64,000 nt of DNA from Vibrio chagasii (GCF_002954585.1 NZ_MSCI01000002.1:1032089-1096088); one strand, 5' to 3'; shown: positions 27,964-37,465, numbered from the stretch's first letter. Notes: generated by a model not told the origin, from the sequence alone. Numbers and translations are program-made.

Positions 27964-29892
27964 ATGCCAATTATTACTCTTCCTGACGGTAGTCAGCGTC
28001 AATTTGACAACCCTGTATCAACTCTAGATGTTGCCCTATCAATCGGTCCTGGTCTTGCGAAAGCAACCATTGCTGGTCGTGTAGACGGCGAGCGTGTTGA
28101 TGCTTGTGATCTTATCGAAAACGATGCAAGCCTAGAAATCATCACAGCTAAAGATGAAGTTGATGGCCTTGAGATCGTTCGTCACTCTTGTGCTCACCTA
28201 TTAGGCCACGCGGTTAAACAGCTTTTCCCAGAAGCGAAAATGGCGATCGGTCCTACCATCGATAACGGTTTCTACTACGATATCGACCTTGAGCACTCTC
28301 TAACGCAAGAAGATCTAGAAAAGATCGAAAAGCGCATGAAAGAGCTAGCGAAGACCAAGTACCAGGTTGTTAAGAAGAAAGTTAGCTGGCAGGAAGCGCG
28401 TGATGCTTTCGAAGCTCGCGGCGAAAGATACAAAATGGAAATCCTAGACGAGAACGTTTCTAAAGACGACCGTCCAGGCCTATACCACCATGAAGAATAC
28501 ATCGATATGTGTCGTGGTCCACACGTACCACATATGGGTTTCTGTCAGCACTTCACACTACTAAACGTAGCCGGTGCTTACTGGCGTGGTAACAGTGACA
28601 ACAAGATGCTTCAACGTATCTACGGTACTGCATTCCATGATAAAAAAGCGCTTAAAGCTCACCTAGTTCGTCTAGAAGAAGCGGCTAAGCGTGACCACCG
28701 TAAGATTGGTAAAGCATTGGATCTATTCCACATGCAGCAAGAAGCACCAGGCATGGTGTTCTGGCACCACAACGGTTGGACTATTTTCCGTGAACTAGAA
28801 GTATTCGTACGTCAAAAACTGACTGAATACGATTACCAAGAAGTAAAAGGCCCACTAATGATGGACCGCGTACTTTGGGAACGTTCTGGTCACTGGGACA
28901 AATACGCAGAAGCGATGTTCACAACGTCTTCAGAGAACCGTGAATACGCTATCAAGCCAATGAACTGCCCGGGTCACGTACAGATCTTCAACCAAGGTCT
29001 TAAGTCTTACCGTGATCTACCGCTACGTATGGCTGAGTTCGGCTCATGTCACCGTAACGAGCCGTCTGGCGCACTTCACGGCATCATGCGTGTTCGTGGC
29101 TTTACTCAAGATGACGCTCACGTATTCTGTACTGAAGACCAAGTTCAGCAAGAAGTTAAAGCTTGTATTGAAATGGTTTACGACACTTACACAACTTTCG
29201 GTTTCGAAAACATCGTTGTTAAGCTGTCTACTCGTCCAGAGCAACGTGTAGGTTCTGACGAAATGTGGGACCGTGCTGAGGCTGACCTTAAGCTTGCACT
29301 AGAGTCAATGGAGATTGCATACGAGATTCAAGAAGGCGAGGGTGCGTTCTACGGACCTAAGATTGAATTTACTTTGCATGATTGTTTGGACCGTGCATGG
29401 CAATGTGGTACAGTGCAGCTCGATTTTGCATTACCAGAGCGTTTAGGTGCAACTTACGTAGGTGAAGATAACGAGCGTCACACGCCAGTTATGATCCACC
29501 GCGCGATTTTAGGTTCACTAGAGCGTTTCATCGGTATTCTTATTGAAGAATACGCTGGCTTCTTCCCAACGTGGTTGGCGCCAGAACAAGCAGTTGTAAT
29601 GGGCATTACAGACAAACAGTCTGAATATGTACAAGAAATTACGAAAAAACTGCAAAAAAGTGGATTTAGAGTCAAAGCAGACTTGAGAAATGAGAAGATT
29701 GGCTTTAAAATTCGCGAACATACTTTGAAACGTGTACCGTTCATGCTTGTGTGTGGTGACCAAGAAATGGAAGCCGGCGAAATTGCAGTACGTACACGTA
29801 AAGGTAAAGACCTTGGCAAGTTTAAAGTGGATGACTTTATTTCATACATCCAAGCTGAGGTTTCAAGCCGTAAGCTCAATCTGGAGGAATAG
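27964..29892 (+). CDS. thrS: Threonyl-tRNA synthetase
   Basis: Charges tRNA-Thr and edits mischarged Ser-tRNA-Thr. 642 residues, the same as E. coli. TGS domain (1-61), editing domain with [10 protein letters not shown] (from about residue 73), class II catalytic core and C-terminal anticodon-binding domain (from about 535). The zinc ligands are Cys335, His386 and His512, each one position later than the E. coli residues. The ATG at 27964 is chosen, with AAAGGA six bases upstream; an in-frame GTG at 27925 lies inside the operator hairpin and would be wrong. The stop overlaps the control region of infC, whose ribosome site GGAGG is inside the last thrS codons. Confidence 0.98.
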   Translation: MPIITLPDGSQRQFDNPVSTLDVALSIGPGLAKATIAGRVDGERVDACDLIENDASLEIITAKDEVDGLEIVRHSCAHLLGHAVKQLFPEAKMAIGPTIDNGFYYDIDLEHSLTQEDLEKIEKRMKELAKTKYQVVKKKVSWQEARDAFEARGERYKMEILDENVSKDDRPGLYHHEEYIDMCRGPHVPHMGFCQHFTLLNVAGAYWRGNSDNKMLQRIYGTAFHDKKALKAHLVRLEEAAKRDHRKIGKALDLFHMQQEAPGMVFWHHNGWTIFRELEVFVRQKLTEYDYQEVKGPLMMDRVLWERSGHWDKYAEAMFTTSSENREYAIKPMNCPGHVQIFNQGLKSYRDLPLRMAEFGSCHRNEPSGALHGIMRVRGFTQDDAHVFCTEDQVQQEVKACIEMVYDTYTTFGFENIVVKLSTRPEQRVGSDEMWDRAEADLKLALESMEIAYEIQEGEGAFYGPKIEFTLHDCLDRAWQCGTVQLDFALPERLGATYVGEDNERHTPVMIHRAILGSLERFIGILIEEYAGFFPTWLAPEQAVVMGITDKQSEYVQEITKKLQKSGFRVKADLRNEKIGFKIREHTLKRVPFMLVCGDQEMEAGEIAVRTRKGKDLGKFKVDDFISYIQAEVSSRKLNLEE

Positions 29893-29894
29893 CT

Positions 29895-30446
29895 ATTAAA
29901 GGCGGAAGACGTGGCCAACAACCGGCCAAACAAAACCAGCACCGTTTAAACGGTGACATTCGTGGCGTTCGTGAAGTGCGTCTAACTGGCGCAGACGGCG
30001 AAGCTGTTGGTGTAGTATCAATCGCAGAAGCGATGGAAGCTGCAAATGAAGCTGGTATGGATCTAGTAGAGATCAGCCCTAACGCCGAGCCGCCAGTTTG
30101 TCGTGTGATGGACTACGGTAAGTTCCTCTTCGAGAAGAGCAAAGCTGCGAAAGAGCAGAAGAAAAAGCAAAAGCAGGTTCAGATTAAGGAAGTTAAATTC
30201 CGCCCTGGAACTGATATTGGAGACTATCAGGTAAAACTACGCAACCTGACTGGTTTCCTTGAAGACGGCAACAAAGTGAAGGTAACAATTCGCTTCCGTG
30301 GCCGCGAAATGGCTCACCAAGACATCGGTGTGGACGTTCTTAATCGTTTGAAAGCGGATACTGAAGAATTTGCAGTAGTCGAATCTTTCCCAACGAGAAT
30401 TGAAGGTCGCCAGATGATCATGGTATTGGCCCCTAAAAAGAAGTAA
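29895..30446 (+). CDS. infC: Translation initiation factor IF-3 (ATT start)
   Basis: Keeps ribosomal subunits apart and checks start-codon pairing. 183 residues, beginning at the rare initiation codon ATT (29895) seven bases after GGAGG; starting at a later ATG or GTG would lose the conserved N-terminus ([11 protein letters not shown], then [12 protein letters not shown]). The rare start is known in E. coli to let IF-3 repress its own synthesis. It starts three bases after the thrS stop and is followed by a hairpin before rpmI. Confidence 0.96.
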   Translation: MKGGRRGQQPAKQNQHRLNGDIRGVREVRLTGADGEAVGVVSIAEAMEAANEAGMDLVEISPNAEPPVCRVMDYGKFLFEKSKAAKEQKKKQKQVQIKEVKFRPGTDIGDYQVKLRNLTGFLEDGNKVKVTIRFRGREMAHQDIGVDVLNRLKADTEEFAVVESFPTRIEGRQMIMVLAPKKK

Positions 30447-30470
30447 TTAACGGCTTTGCAAGTAATTGAA

Positions 30471-30500
30471 CCCTGCAGCCTCTGGTTGCGGGGTTTTATT
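30471..30500 (+). terminator. Hairpin terminator/attenuator between infC and rpmI
   Basis: A 10-bp stem (CCCTGCAGCC / GGTTGCGGGG with wobble pairs), 3-nt loop and TTTTATT tail. Since rpmI and rplT follow with no obvious strong promoter, it may act as a partial terminator that tunes infC against the two ribosomal protein genes. Confidence 0.7.
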
Positions 30501-30550
30501 CGCCCTAATTACTATGTTATTAACAACTCAACAATGCGGAGTTATTCATC

Positions 30551-30745
30551 ATGCCTAAGATGAAAACCAACAAAGGTGCTGCTAAGCGTTTCCAGAAAAC
30601 TGCTGGTGGTATTAAGTTTAAGCACGCTGGTAAACGTCACATCCTGACTAAGCGTACTACTAAGAACAAGCGTCAGCTACGTCCGAACTCGATCCTTCCT
30701 AAGTGTGAAGTTGCTCAAGTTCTACGTATGATGCCATACGCTTAA
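30551..30745 (+). CDS. rpmI: 50S ribosomal protein L35
   Basis: 64 residues, very basic, with the family opening [14 protein letters not shown] and the conserved [16 protein letters not shown] block. ATG follows GCGGAG at a normal distance. In E. coli translation of rpmI is repressed by L20 binding upstream; the 104-base gap here could carry a similar control. Confidence 0.98.
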   Translation: MPKMKTNKGAAKRFQKTAGGIKFKHAGKRHILTKRTTKNKRQLRPNSILPKCEVAQVLRMMPYA

Positions 30746-30787
30746 TTCTTTTTAGTTTATAAATTCGTTTAGTTTAGGAGAAGCATA

Positions 30788-31141
30788 ATGCCTCGCGTAA
30801 AACGTGGTGTACAAGCTCGTGCACGTCATAAGAAAGTTCTAAAACAAGCTAAAGGTTACTACGGTGCACGTTCACGTGTTTACCGCGTAGCTTTCCAAGC
30901 AGTTACCAAAGCTGGTCAATACGCTTACCGTGACCGTCGTAACAAGAAACGTCAATTCCGTCAACTTTGGATTGCACGTATCAACGCGGCATCTCGTCAA
31001 AATGGTCTATCTTACAGCCGTTTCATCAACGGTCTTAAGAAAGCATCTATCGAGATCGATCGTAAGATTCTTGCTGACATCGCAGTATTCGACAAAGCAG
31101 CATTCGCTGTTCTAGTTGAAAAAGCGAAAGCATCTCTATAA
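30788..31141 (+). CDS. rplT: 50S ribosomal protein L20
   Basis: 117 residues, as usual. The long basic N-terminal extension ([20 protein letters not shown]) enters 23S rRNA and is needed early in 50S assembly. It starts 42 bases after rpmI, with TTAGGAG upstream, and ends before a strong terminator. Confidence 0.98.
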   Translation: MPRVKRGVQARARHKKVLKQAKGYYGARSRVYRVAFQAVTKAGQYAYRDRRNKKRQFRQLWIARINAASRQNGLSYSRFINGLKKASIEIDRKILADIAVFDKAAFAVLVEKAKASL

Positions 31142-31168
31142 TTTAGAGTTAGCTTTAAGGTTTAAGAA

Positions 31169-31195
31169 AAGGAGAACTTCGGTTCTCCTTTTTTA
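31169..31195 (+). terminator. Terminator of the thrS-infC-rpmI-rplT unit
   Basis: A 9-bp stem AAGGAGAAC / GTTCTCCTT with a TTCG tetraloop and a T run. Confidence 0.92.
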
Positions 31196-31350
31196 TTGCT
31201 TGTAATTTATCCTCTAGAGATTCCCAACTCCTTCCTCCGTCAGTCTTGGGAGTGACGAGATAAACTTCCGCATCTAATTTTTATTCGCTTGAACAGGCAT
31301 TCTGGTATACAAACATCTACCTAACCTTTAATGTTAAGCGACCGAGATAA

Positions 31351-31665
31351 ATGACCGCACCAACTACTATGACGTTCTTCGAACGTTTTGAAGCTGACAT
31401 CCTTTCTGGAAAAAAGACCATCACTATTCGCGATGAATCAGAGCGTGATTACCAACCGGGCAGCGTTGTTGAAGTATCAACGTTAGAAGAAGGGCGCGTA
31501 TTCTGTAATCTTAAGATCATCAGCGTAGAACCAATCTTGTTCGATGAACTGGGCGAGTTCCATGCACAACAAGAGAACATGACGCTGCAAGTGTTGAAAG
31601 ATGTGATTCAAGATATCTACCCAGGTATCTCTCAGCTTTACGTTGTTTCTTACGAGCTGGTTTAA
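31351..31665 (+). CDS. yqfB: N(4)-acetylcytidine amidohydrolase, ASCH-domain (YqfB family)
   Basis: 104 residues aligning well with E. coli YqfB (TFFERFEADILSGKKTITIR; AQQENMTL; DIYPG). The E. coli enzyme hydrolyses N4-acetylcytidine to cytidine and acetate; its catalytic Lys21, Thr24 and Glu74 correspond to Lys22, Thr25 and about Glu75 here. The short ASCH fold is otherwise used for RNA binding. The gene stands just after the ribosomal protein operon but beyond its terminator. Confidence 0.9.
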   Translation: MTAPTTMTFFERFEADILSGKKTITIRDESERDYQPGSVVEVSTLEEGRVFCNLKIISVEPILFDELGEFHAQQENMTLQVLKDVIQDIYPGISQLYVVSYELV

Positions 31666-31849
31666 TCGCTTTAAGACGGTAGGGCGGTGGCAGTTAAAAG
31701 ACGGCTTACTGAACGCTGAGATTACTAAAGGCGATAACCGATATGAATTTGCGGTTGTAGCGCGAGCAGACCTTAATATCCACTCTGCGGTGGAATATAA
31801 GAACGGCGAGCTGCATTCGTATCTGAAGTTGGTGCAAGCTGAGCGTTAA
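31643..31849 (+). CDS. Small hypothetical protein overlapping the yqfB 3' end
   Basis: 68 residues from a TTG at 31643, overlapping yqfB by 23 bases in another frame. Only a non-ATG start is available. The sequence (GRWQLKDGLLNAEITKGD, YEFAVVARAD, YKNGELHSYLKLVQ) has the look of real coding sequence, and a terminator follows, but I recognise no family. It could be a 3' remnant of a longer gene. Confidence 0.45.
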   Translation: MFLTSWFNRFKTVGRWQLKDGLLNAEITKGDNRYEFAVVARADLNIHSAVEYKNGELHSYLKLVQAER

Positions 31850-31895
31850 CTCTTTTCATCGAGCTTGATTAAGCGAGCGAGCCTGTAAAAAGCAA

Positions 31896-31925
31896 AAAGC
31901 CAACAGTGATGTTGGCTTTGTTGTT
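31896..31925 (+). terminator. Terminator after yqfB and the small ORF
   Basis: Stem AAAGCCAAC / GTTGGCTTT with an AGTGAT loop and TGTTGTTT tail. Confidence 0.75.
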
Positions 31926-31980
31926 TCTGGCGAAGCTAACTAAGCGTTAGCATTCTTTAAGTTCTTTTTATCTAAGGCGT

Positions 31981-33219
31981 TTACGCTTCAAAGGTTGTTA
32001 GGCGTGAGTGCAGTTCACTTCCAACATCTTGCTTGGCACAAACCGTTAGTAGGTCATCAATAAAGTACTTGAGAGCGCGAGCCTCGATGCGTCGAATGCC
32101 TTGCTTCTGTTCTTCAGTTAGGTAACCGTAGATGGTCGCTGCTCCAAAATCACCAAAGATCATTTGGCTTTGCTCATTGACTAGGGTGTTATGCGCGTAC
32201 AAATCACCGTGACAAACCTTGTTGTCATGCAGGTGATTAAATACATCGATCATCTGAGTCACGATGTTGTCGATTTGCGAGATTGGAAGTTCGAAACCTT
32301 CAGGGAAAGTATCACGCGTGCAAGTCTCGAGTGTTGGTGGTAGCCCTAGGTTGTAGTAGCTGCTTGGAATGAGTTCCATCACCAAAGCTAAGTAATCTTG
32401 TTCTTCTACTTGGGCGATAGATTTAACCAAATTGTTATGGTGACCAGCTTGCAGGCACGCTTCCAGTTCATCATGTGGGTAACCATCGCTGGTGACTTCG
32501 CCTTTAAACACTTTAACCGCCACTTCTTGTGGGAAATCAAAGTCGCTGTTTAGCCAGCTTGCATGAGAGATCACGCCAGACGCGCCTTGGCCAAGAACTT
32601 GATTTAGCGAGTAGCTTTGAGAGCTAACCGCAGGCACGCTATCTAAGCTGCTAGGGTGTTTGCAAAACGGGTTGCCCGCAAACGCTAGCCAAGCCAGTTT
32701 TGGTAGCTTGATAAGGAACTCTGGGAATTCAGTCAGTTGGTTTGCAGACAAGCGGACCAGTTCGAGGTTGGATAGCTTTTCCATACTCTCAGGTAAAACG
32801 CGAATCTGGTTGCCTGCGAGTGCCAGCTTTTGCAGTCGTGGTCTTTCACCCAGTGAATTCGGTAGAACTTCGATGGCGTTGTCGGTTAGGATCAACCAGC
32901 GCAATTGAGGTGGCAGAGACGCTTCGCTTACGGTTTTGATTTGGTTGGTCTTAAAACCGATCATTTCAAGCTTAGGAAGTGACCCGAGAACATCAGGAAG
33001 GTGCGTGAACAGGTTATTCGACGCAAAGATAATACGCAGGTGAGTAAGCTGTGATAACTCTTCAGGTAAGTCTGATAGCTGGTTCCCCGAAAGATCGAGA
33101 ATCTCTAGTGAATCGGCAAGATCCAAGATTTCTAATGGAAACTCAGTGAGACCTTCTGATAGCTTTAAGCGCTTAATACCTTTAAGTTGCCCTGATTTTA
33201 ATTGTTCTAGAGTATGCAA
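31981..33219 (-). CDS. Leucine-rich-repeat protein fused to a protein kinase-like domain
   Basis: 412 residues. Residues about 35-190 hold six or seven LRRs of the bacterial type (for example LEILDLSGNQLSDLPEEL). Residues about 204-405 are a eukaryotic-like kinase: glycine loop GQGASGV (210-216), Lys236 in VAVKVFK, catalytic Asp339 in CHGDLYAHN, and Asp357 in the FGDFGAA metal-binding motif. The catalytic loop has HGDL rather than HRDL, as in several microbial and aminoglycoside-type kinases. No signal peptide and no transmembrane segment, so it is likely cytoplasmic. The gene stands alone; no phosphatase or obvious substrate is adjacent. Confidence 0.88.
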   Translation of the reverse strand: MHTLEQLKSGQLKGIKRLKLSEGLTEFPLEILDLADSLEILDLSGNQLSDLPEELSQLTHLRIIFASNNLFTHLPDVLGSLPKLEMIGFKTNQIKTVSEASLPPQLRWLILTDNAIEVLPNSLGERPRLQKLALAGNQIRVLPESMEKLSNLELVRLSANQLTEFPEFLIKLPKLAWLAFAGNPFCKHPSSLDSVPAVSSQSYSLNQVLGQGASGVISHASWLNSDFDFPQEVAVKVFKGEVTSDGYPHDELEACLQAGHHNNLVKSIAQVEEQDYLALVMELIPSSYYNLGLPPTLETCTRDTFPEGFELPISQIDNIVTQMIDVFNHLHDNKVCHGDLYAHNTLVNEQSQMIFGDFGAATIYGYLTEEQKQGIRRIEARALKYFIDDLLTVCAKQDVGSELHSRLTTFEA

Positions 33220-33277
33220 ACCTTAGCCTTATGATTAGATGTTCGAGGCGCGTAGTGTACTTGTCTCAATCGAGAAA

Positions 33278-33303
33278 GGCGAGTATCCGCAACAATACTC
33301 GCC
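33278..33303 (-). terminator. Hairpin after the ABC-F gene
   Basis: A perfect 9-bp stem GGCGAGTAT / ATACTCGCC between the ABC-F stop and the kinase start. Its T tail is short. Confidence 0.55.
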
Positions 33304-33334
33304 TATCTAAGCTCAGTGGTAGTTAGTATCAAGG

Positions 33335-34909
33335 TTAAAGCTGAATGCGATTTGGGCTAACGCCGACCTCCTCAACAAAATCCACGTCATGACTGACTAA
33401 GATAAAAGCGCCTCGGTATTCACGCAAAGCTGACGCTAATATCTGCTTAGATTCGATATCTAAATGGTTGTCTGGCTCATCAAGCAGCAGTAATGGGGAG
33501 TCTTGCTTATGGCTGACAATCAACATCGCCAGTTTCATTTTCTCTCCGCCACTCAGGTGAGCGACTTTGCGGTACACAGAATCACGCCTAAAGCCGATGC
33601 CTGCCAACAATATGCGAGCATCACTCTCTGTGAGCCCGTCACTATGTGTCATGAGGCTATCGAACATGGTGTTATGGGTATCCAGTAAACCAAAGTGTTG
33701 ATCAAGGTATACAGTAGATCCTAAGCGTTTGATGGTACCGGTGTAGTGCGAGTGCTCGTTGTGAATCGCTTTCAATAGTGTCGACTTACCACAGCCGTTT
33801 GCGCCGCTGAGATAACAGCGTTCACCTTGTGACAGAGAAAAATTGATAGCAGTACCAGAACCATATTCAAGTCGGCAATCTTCAACCGTTAACAGCGCGT
33901 TCTTTTTCCTGCTATTACTCTGTTGTAGATACAAGGCCTGCGGTTTCAGTTGCTCTTTTTGTTCTTTAAGAGATTGAAGCTTATCTTGATTTTGATCCTT
34001 TAAGTTATTTTGGCTAGTGGCTGATGCTGCTTGTGTTCGTCCGGCTTTGTCTTTCATCGCATCCATTAAGATCTTTGGCTGACTGCCGGATTTTCGCAGT
34101 CGGTTTCCTTGCGCCTCTCGTTGTTGCGCTTTTTCTTTATTGGCTTGAGCTTGTCGCTCCAGTCGTCTCTTTTCTGATTGGTGATGAGCAATCTGTTTAT
34201 CTAGTGCATCGGACTGATTCGACATTTGTTTGAAGTAATTATCGTAGTTTCCTTTGTAGAAACGTAGCCCCAAACTATTGAGGTGGTAGATCCCTTCCAT
34301 GTGTCTCAACAGGCTTCGGTCATGGCTAACCATCAGTATTTTGCCTTCAAATTGTTGGCACCGTTCTATCAACCAGTTGCGCCCGTCACTGTCTAAATGG
34401 TTCGACGGCTCATCGAGAATCAGTATGTTGTGGTCTGAAGTAAACAGTTGATGAAGCTGTAAAAGGGCAAGTTGCCCACCGCTTAATGTGTTGCATGGCG
34501 TGGCCAACTCGCTGGTTATTTTCAGATTGGCCAACAGCCTCTGAGTGTTTTCTTGCAAATCCCAATCTTCACCAACGATGTCAAAATGTTGAAGCTCGCA
34601 GCTGCCTTGTTCGATAGCATGCAAGGCATTGATTTTATTTGTGATACCTAAGAAATCAGCAATGCTGATCGTGCTATCCAAAAGTTCTGAGGGCAATTGT
34701 GAGTAGAAACCAATCGAGCCTTGTCTAGACACACTCCCAGATGTCGGCTGCGTTTGCCCAGTGAGTAATGAAAGTAGCAACGACTTTCCGGCTCCGTTTC
34801 TTCCAACTAAGCCAGTCAGTCGCGAGTTCAAATTGAAGGTGATCTCTTTAAATAGCCACTCACCAGTATCGAGCTGGAATGAGAGATTATTGGCTAAGAT
34901 AGTAGGCAT
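33335..34909 (-). CDS. ABC-F family ATP-binding protein
   Basis: 524 residues with two ABC domains and no membrane domain. Walker A GRNGAGKS and GANGCGKS, signatures LSGGQLALLQ and LSGGEKMKLA, and Walker B LILDEPSNHLD and LLLDEPDNHLD are all present, so both sites look active. A charged linker with a long basic coiled segment (HHQSEKRRLERQAQANKEKA) joins them. ABC-F proteins act on ribosomes, in translation or in protection from antibiotics; which one cannot be decided from sequence. The ATG at 34909 has GGAGG seven bases upstream; an in-frame extension to 35023 is not needed. A hairpin in the leader overlaps the ribosome site. Confidence 0.9.
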   Translation of the reverse strand: MPTILANNLSFQLDTGEWLFKEITFNLNSRLTGLVGRNGAGKSLLLSLLTGQTQPTSGSVSRQGSIGFYSQLPSELLDSTISIADFLGITNKINALHAIEQGSCELQHFDIVGEDWDLQENTQRLLANLKITSELATPCNTLSGGQLALLQLHQLFTSDHNILILDEPSNHLDSDGRNWLIERCQQFEGKILMVSHDRSLLRHMEGIYHLNSLGLRFYKGNYDNYFKQMSNQSDALDKQIAHHQSEKRRLERQAQANKEKAQQREAQGNRLRKSGSQPKILMDAMKDKAGRTQAASATSQNNLKDQNQDKLQSLKEQKEQLKPQALYLQQSNSRKKNALLTVEDCRLEYGSGTAINFSLSQGERCYLSGANGCGKSTLLKAIHNEHSHYTGTIKRLGSTVYLDQHFGLLDTHNTMFDSLMTHSDGLTESDARILLAGIGFRRDSVYRKVAHLSGGEKMKLAMLIVSHKQDSPLLLLDEPDNHLDIESKQILASALREYRGAFILVSHDVDFVEEVGVSPNRIQL

Positions 34910-35306
34910 AAAAATACCTCCCTTTACGTATAAACGAGTAAAAGGGGCTAGGCGCTTTTCGTGCAAGATCCTGCTGGATGCTAACAACAGATCGCCATAG
35001 GCGTTACTTAGATAGATGACCAATGAAAGAGAGAAAGCGGTATTGAGATGGTTTCTGTCTTTTAGGTGGCTCTGGAAGATGCAGGCCGTTAATCGGCGGA
35101 TCTTTAAGAGCTTAATATGTCGCGAAAATAGATGACGAAGTAACGCCCACTAACCCCGAGTGTCCAAATGATTTTTAAAAAATAAATCGGATGTCAGGAT
35201 GTTAGTACTTCATTATGGCGTTATTCTCTTTTGAAATGATGGTGGAATGGTACTGAATGCGAGCTTAGAAAGTCAACAGGGTGAAGTGATTAAAATGTAC
35301 CCAAAT
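34910..35306. other. Leader and upstream region of the ABC-F gene
   Basis: Just before the ATG, CCTTTTAC can pair with GTAAAGG (minus strand, about 34916-34943), which covers part of the GGGAGG ribosome site. A 38-codon in-frame extension runs from 35023. Beyond it no gene is visible up to the tetR terminator. Confidence 0.4.
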
Positions 35307-35334
35307 AATAAAAGCGCCGATGAGACGCTTTTAT
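35307..35334 (-). terminator. Terminator of the aldehyde dehydrogenase-tetR operon
   Basis: A perfect 10-bp stem AATAAAAGCG / CGCTTTTATT with an 8-nt loop, downstream of tetR and T-rich on the minus strand. Confidence 0.75.
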
Positions 35335-35400
35335 TGATTCGATGAAACTTGACGCTACTTAATAGCAGGGTATCTAGCTTATAGCCCGCTGATAGTCTAG

Positions 35401-35988
35401 CTAACAGGACGGCTGCGCTTGACCACCAATAGCACGCCAGCACATATCAAAACTGTCGTTGATGTACTTTTCTGACTGCTCTGGCTGCGGCTCTTGCTGA
35501 TCAACAAGCCAATTCGCACAGATCAAAAAGTGGCTATGGATGAAGTGTCTAACGAGATTAATGTCTAACACCATCAATTCTTCGGCTTGTTGTCCTTTCA
35601 AAATGATGTCATCGAGTGACGCAAACATCTGCGAGACAATGACTTCGCGAGTTTGAGTCGTTGGGTCAAAATGCACATTGGTGAAGAACTTCATGGCGAC
35701 TGGGTTTTCTAACGCCCACTCAATTCCGGTCATCCACATGAATTTAAAGGCTTGATAGCGATTTTGTTCAGCGATTTCTGTATGTTGAGTCAGAGTAGAA
35801 AATAGCTCTACTTTCAGTTCACGAAACAGTTCATCAATCAGTAGAGATTTGTTCTCAAAGTGATGAAACAGTGTCGCTTTTGCTACACCGGCGGTCTTCG
35901 CTATTTGCCCTGTAGATGTGCCCTCTAACCCTTGTTGGGAGAAGAGTAGGAGTGCAGCATCTAGGATTTTTTGCCTTTTTGTAATCAT
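35401..35988 (-). CDS. TetR-family transcriptional regulator
   Basis: 195 residues with an N-terminal helix-turn-helix (residues about 8-50; TSTGQIAKTAGVAKATLFHHF) and an all-helical ligand domain with little conservation. Its ATG overlaps the stop of the aldehyde dehydrogenase gene by four bases (ATGA), so the two are translated together. It probably represses its own operon through the inverted repeat at 37444-37465; the ligand may be an aldehyde, which is inference. Confidence 0.92.
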   Translation of the reverse strand: MITKRQKILDAALLLFSQQGLEGTSTGQIAKTAGVAKATLFHHFENKSLLIDELFRELKVELFSTLTQHTEIAEQNRYQAFKFMWMTGIEWALENPVAMKFFTNVHFDPTTQTREVIVSQMFASLDDIILKGQQAEELMVLDINLVRHFIHSHFLICANWLVDQQEPQPEQSEKYINDSFDMCWRAIGGQAQPSC

Positions 35989-37421
35989 CGATTCAGTACT
36001 TTGAACATCATTTTCTTGATTGGGTTGTTGTATGGAGGGTGCATCAACTTAGTGAAGTTGATCTTGCCTCGAGTCAACACGGTTTTTGCATGGCTAAAGG
36101 TCTTGAAGCCTTCAATGCCGTGGTAGTGTCCCATGCCTGAAGGGCCAATACCACCAAACGGTGCGTCTTCCGCTGCCACATGCACCAAAGAGTCATTGAT
36201 ACAAACACCGCCAGAGTGTGTATCCGATAGAAATCGGTCTTGGGTTTTCTTATCGTGGCTCATTAGGTACAGCGCAAGTGGACGCTCTCTTGTTGTGATG
36301 TAGCTTATTGCCTCGTCAATCGAATCATAAGGCACGATTGGGAGAACAGGGCCAAACAACTCTTCTTGCATTGCCACCATGTCATCATTCACTTCGGTGA
36401 GAAGATGCGGTGTCATTCTGTGGTTCACGTCGTCTTGTGCGTGCTCGGTAACGTTATGTATCACAGCACCTTTTGACTTCGCATCTTCAACTACACCTTT
36501 TAATCGATTGTACTGTCGCATGTTAACCACTGAGGTTAAGTCTTTGCTCTCAATTCCTGCTTTATAGAGCTTCTTGAAGTAGCGTTTGTAAGCGGTGATA
36601 AATGCATCGACTTTCTCCCGTGGCAGCAAGATGTAATCTGGTGCGACACAGATTTGACCTGCGTTTAAGCTCTTGGCAAACAGGATACGTTCAACCGCGT
36701 CTGCGATATCGAAATCTGGTGCGATGATGGTTGGAGACTTACCGCCAAGTTCAAGTGTTACTGGCGTTAAGTTCGCGGCTGCAGCTTTCATTACGTGCTT
36801 ACCAACAGAGGTTGAGCCTGTGAATAGGATATGGTCGAACGGCAGCTGGCTGAACTTAGCAGAAACGTCGGCTTCACCTTCGATGATTGCCACTTGCTCT
36901 TCACTGAAACCTTCGGCCAACATCGCTTTCAAAACACGGTTGGTTGCAGGGGTAAACTCAGACATCTTGAGCATTGCAGTGTTACCTGCAGCCAATGCTG
37001 TGATGAGAGGACCCAAAGAGAGCATAACTGGGAAATTCCAAGGCACGATGATACCAACTACACCTACTGGCTGATAATGCACAGTAATCTTGGCTGGTGT
37101 TAGCATCAAGCCGGCTTTACGACGTGAAGGCTTCAACCACTTCTTAAGATTTTTATCACTGTAATTAATCTGGTGTAGAGAAGGGGTGATGTCAGCAATT
37201 AAGCTGTCGTGCTTTGCTCGATGGCCATAATCTTCAGATACCGCTTCAATTAACTGCTCTTGATAACGCATTAATAGTTTTTTCAAGACTGAGAGATCAT
37301 TTCGTCTCTGCTCAAGTGTTGGATTAACGTTGTTACGGTAGTGATCTTGTTGTCGGTTGAATATTTGATCCATGTCGTTGGTGCTCGACGTGTTTGGTTC
37401 AAGGTCTAGATTATGGCTCAT
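35985..37421 (-). CDS. Aldehyde dehydrogenase, coniferyl-aldehyde-dehydrogenase-like
   Basis: 478 residues of the NAD(P)-dependent ALDH superfamily: VVGIIVPWNFPV cofactor region, FTGSTSVGKHV, the catalytic Glu in LELGGKSP and the nucleophilic Cys in NAGQICVAPD. It belongs to the shorter class 3-like group that includes coniferyl aldehyde dehydrogenase and fatty aldehyde dehydrogenases; the family oxidises hydrophobic or aromatic aldehydes. The C-terminus (LMHPPYNNPIKKMMFKVL) is basic and hydrophobic. First gene of a two-gene operon with tetR. Confidence 0.88.
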   Translation of the reverse strand: MSHNLDLEPNTSSTNDMDQIFNRQQDHYRNNVNPTLEQRRNDLSVLKKLLMRYQEQLIEAVSEDYGHRAKHDSLIADITPSLHQINYSDKNLKKWLKPSRRKAGLMLTPAKITVHYQPVGVVGIIVPWNFPVMLSLGPLITALAAGNTAMLKMSEFTPATNRVLKAMLAEGFSEEQVAIIEGEADVSAKFSQLPFDHILFTGSTSVGKHVMKAAAANLTPVTLELGGKSPTIIAPDFDIADAVERILFAKSLNAGQICVAPDYILLPREKVDAFITAYKRYFKKLYKAGIESKDLTSVVNMRQYNRLKGVVEDAKSKGAVIHNVTEHAQDDVNHRMTPHLLTEVNDDMVAMQEELFGPVLPIVPYDSIDEAISYITTRERPLALYLMSHDKKTQDRFLSDTHSGGVCINDSLVHVAAEDAPFGGIGPSGMGHYHGIEGFKTFSHAKTVLTRGKINFTKLMHPPYNNPIKKMMFKVLNR

Positions 37422-37443
37422 AGTATCCCCTAAATTCGAAGGC

Positions 37444-37465
37444 TGACCGATTGGTTGGTCGGTTA
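37444..37465. promoter_or_regulatory. Probable TetR operator upstream of the aldehyde dehydrogenase
   Basis: Imperfect inverted repeat TGACCGA ttggttgg TCGGTTA, 22 bases before the start codon, of the size and G-A-C-C-G type common for TetR-family operators. Confidence 0.5.
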
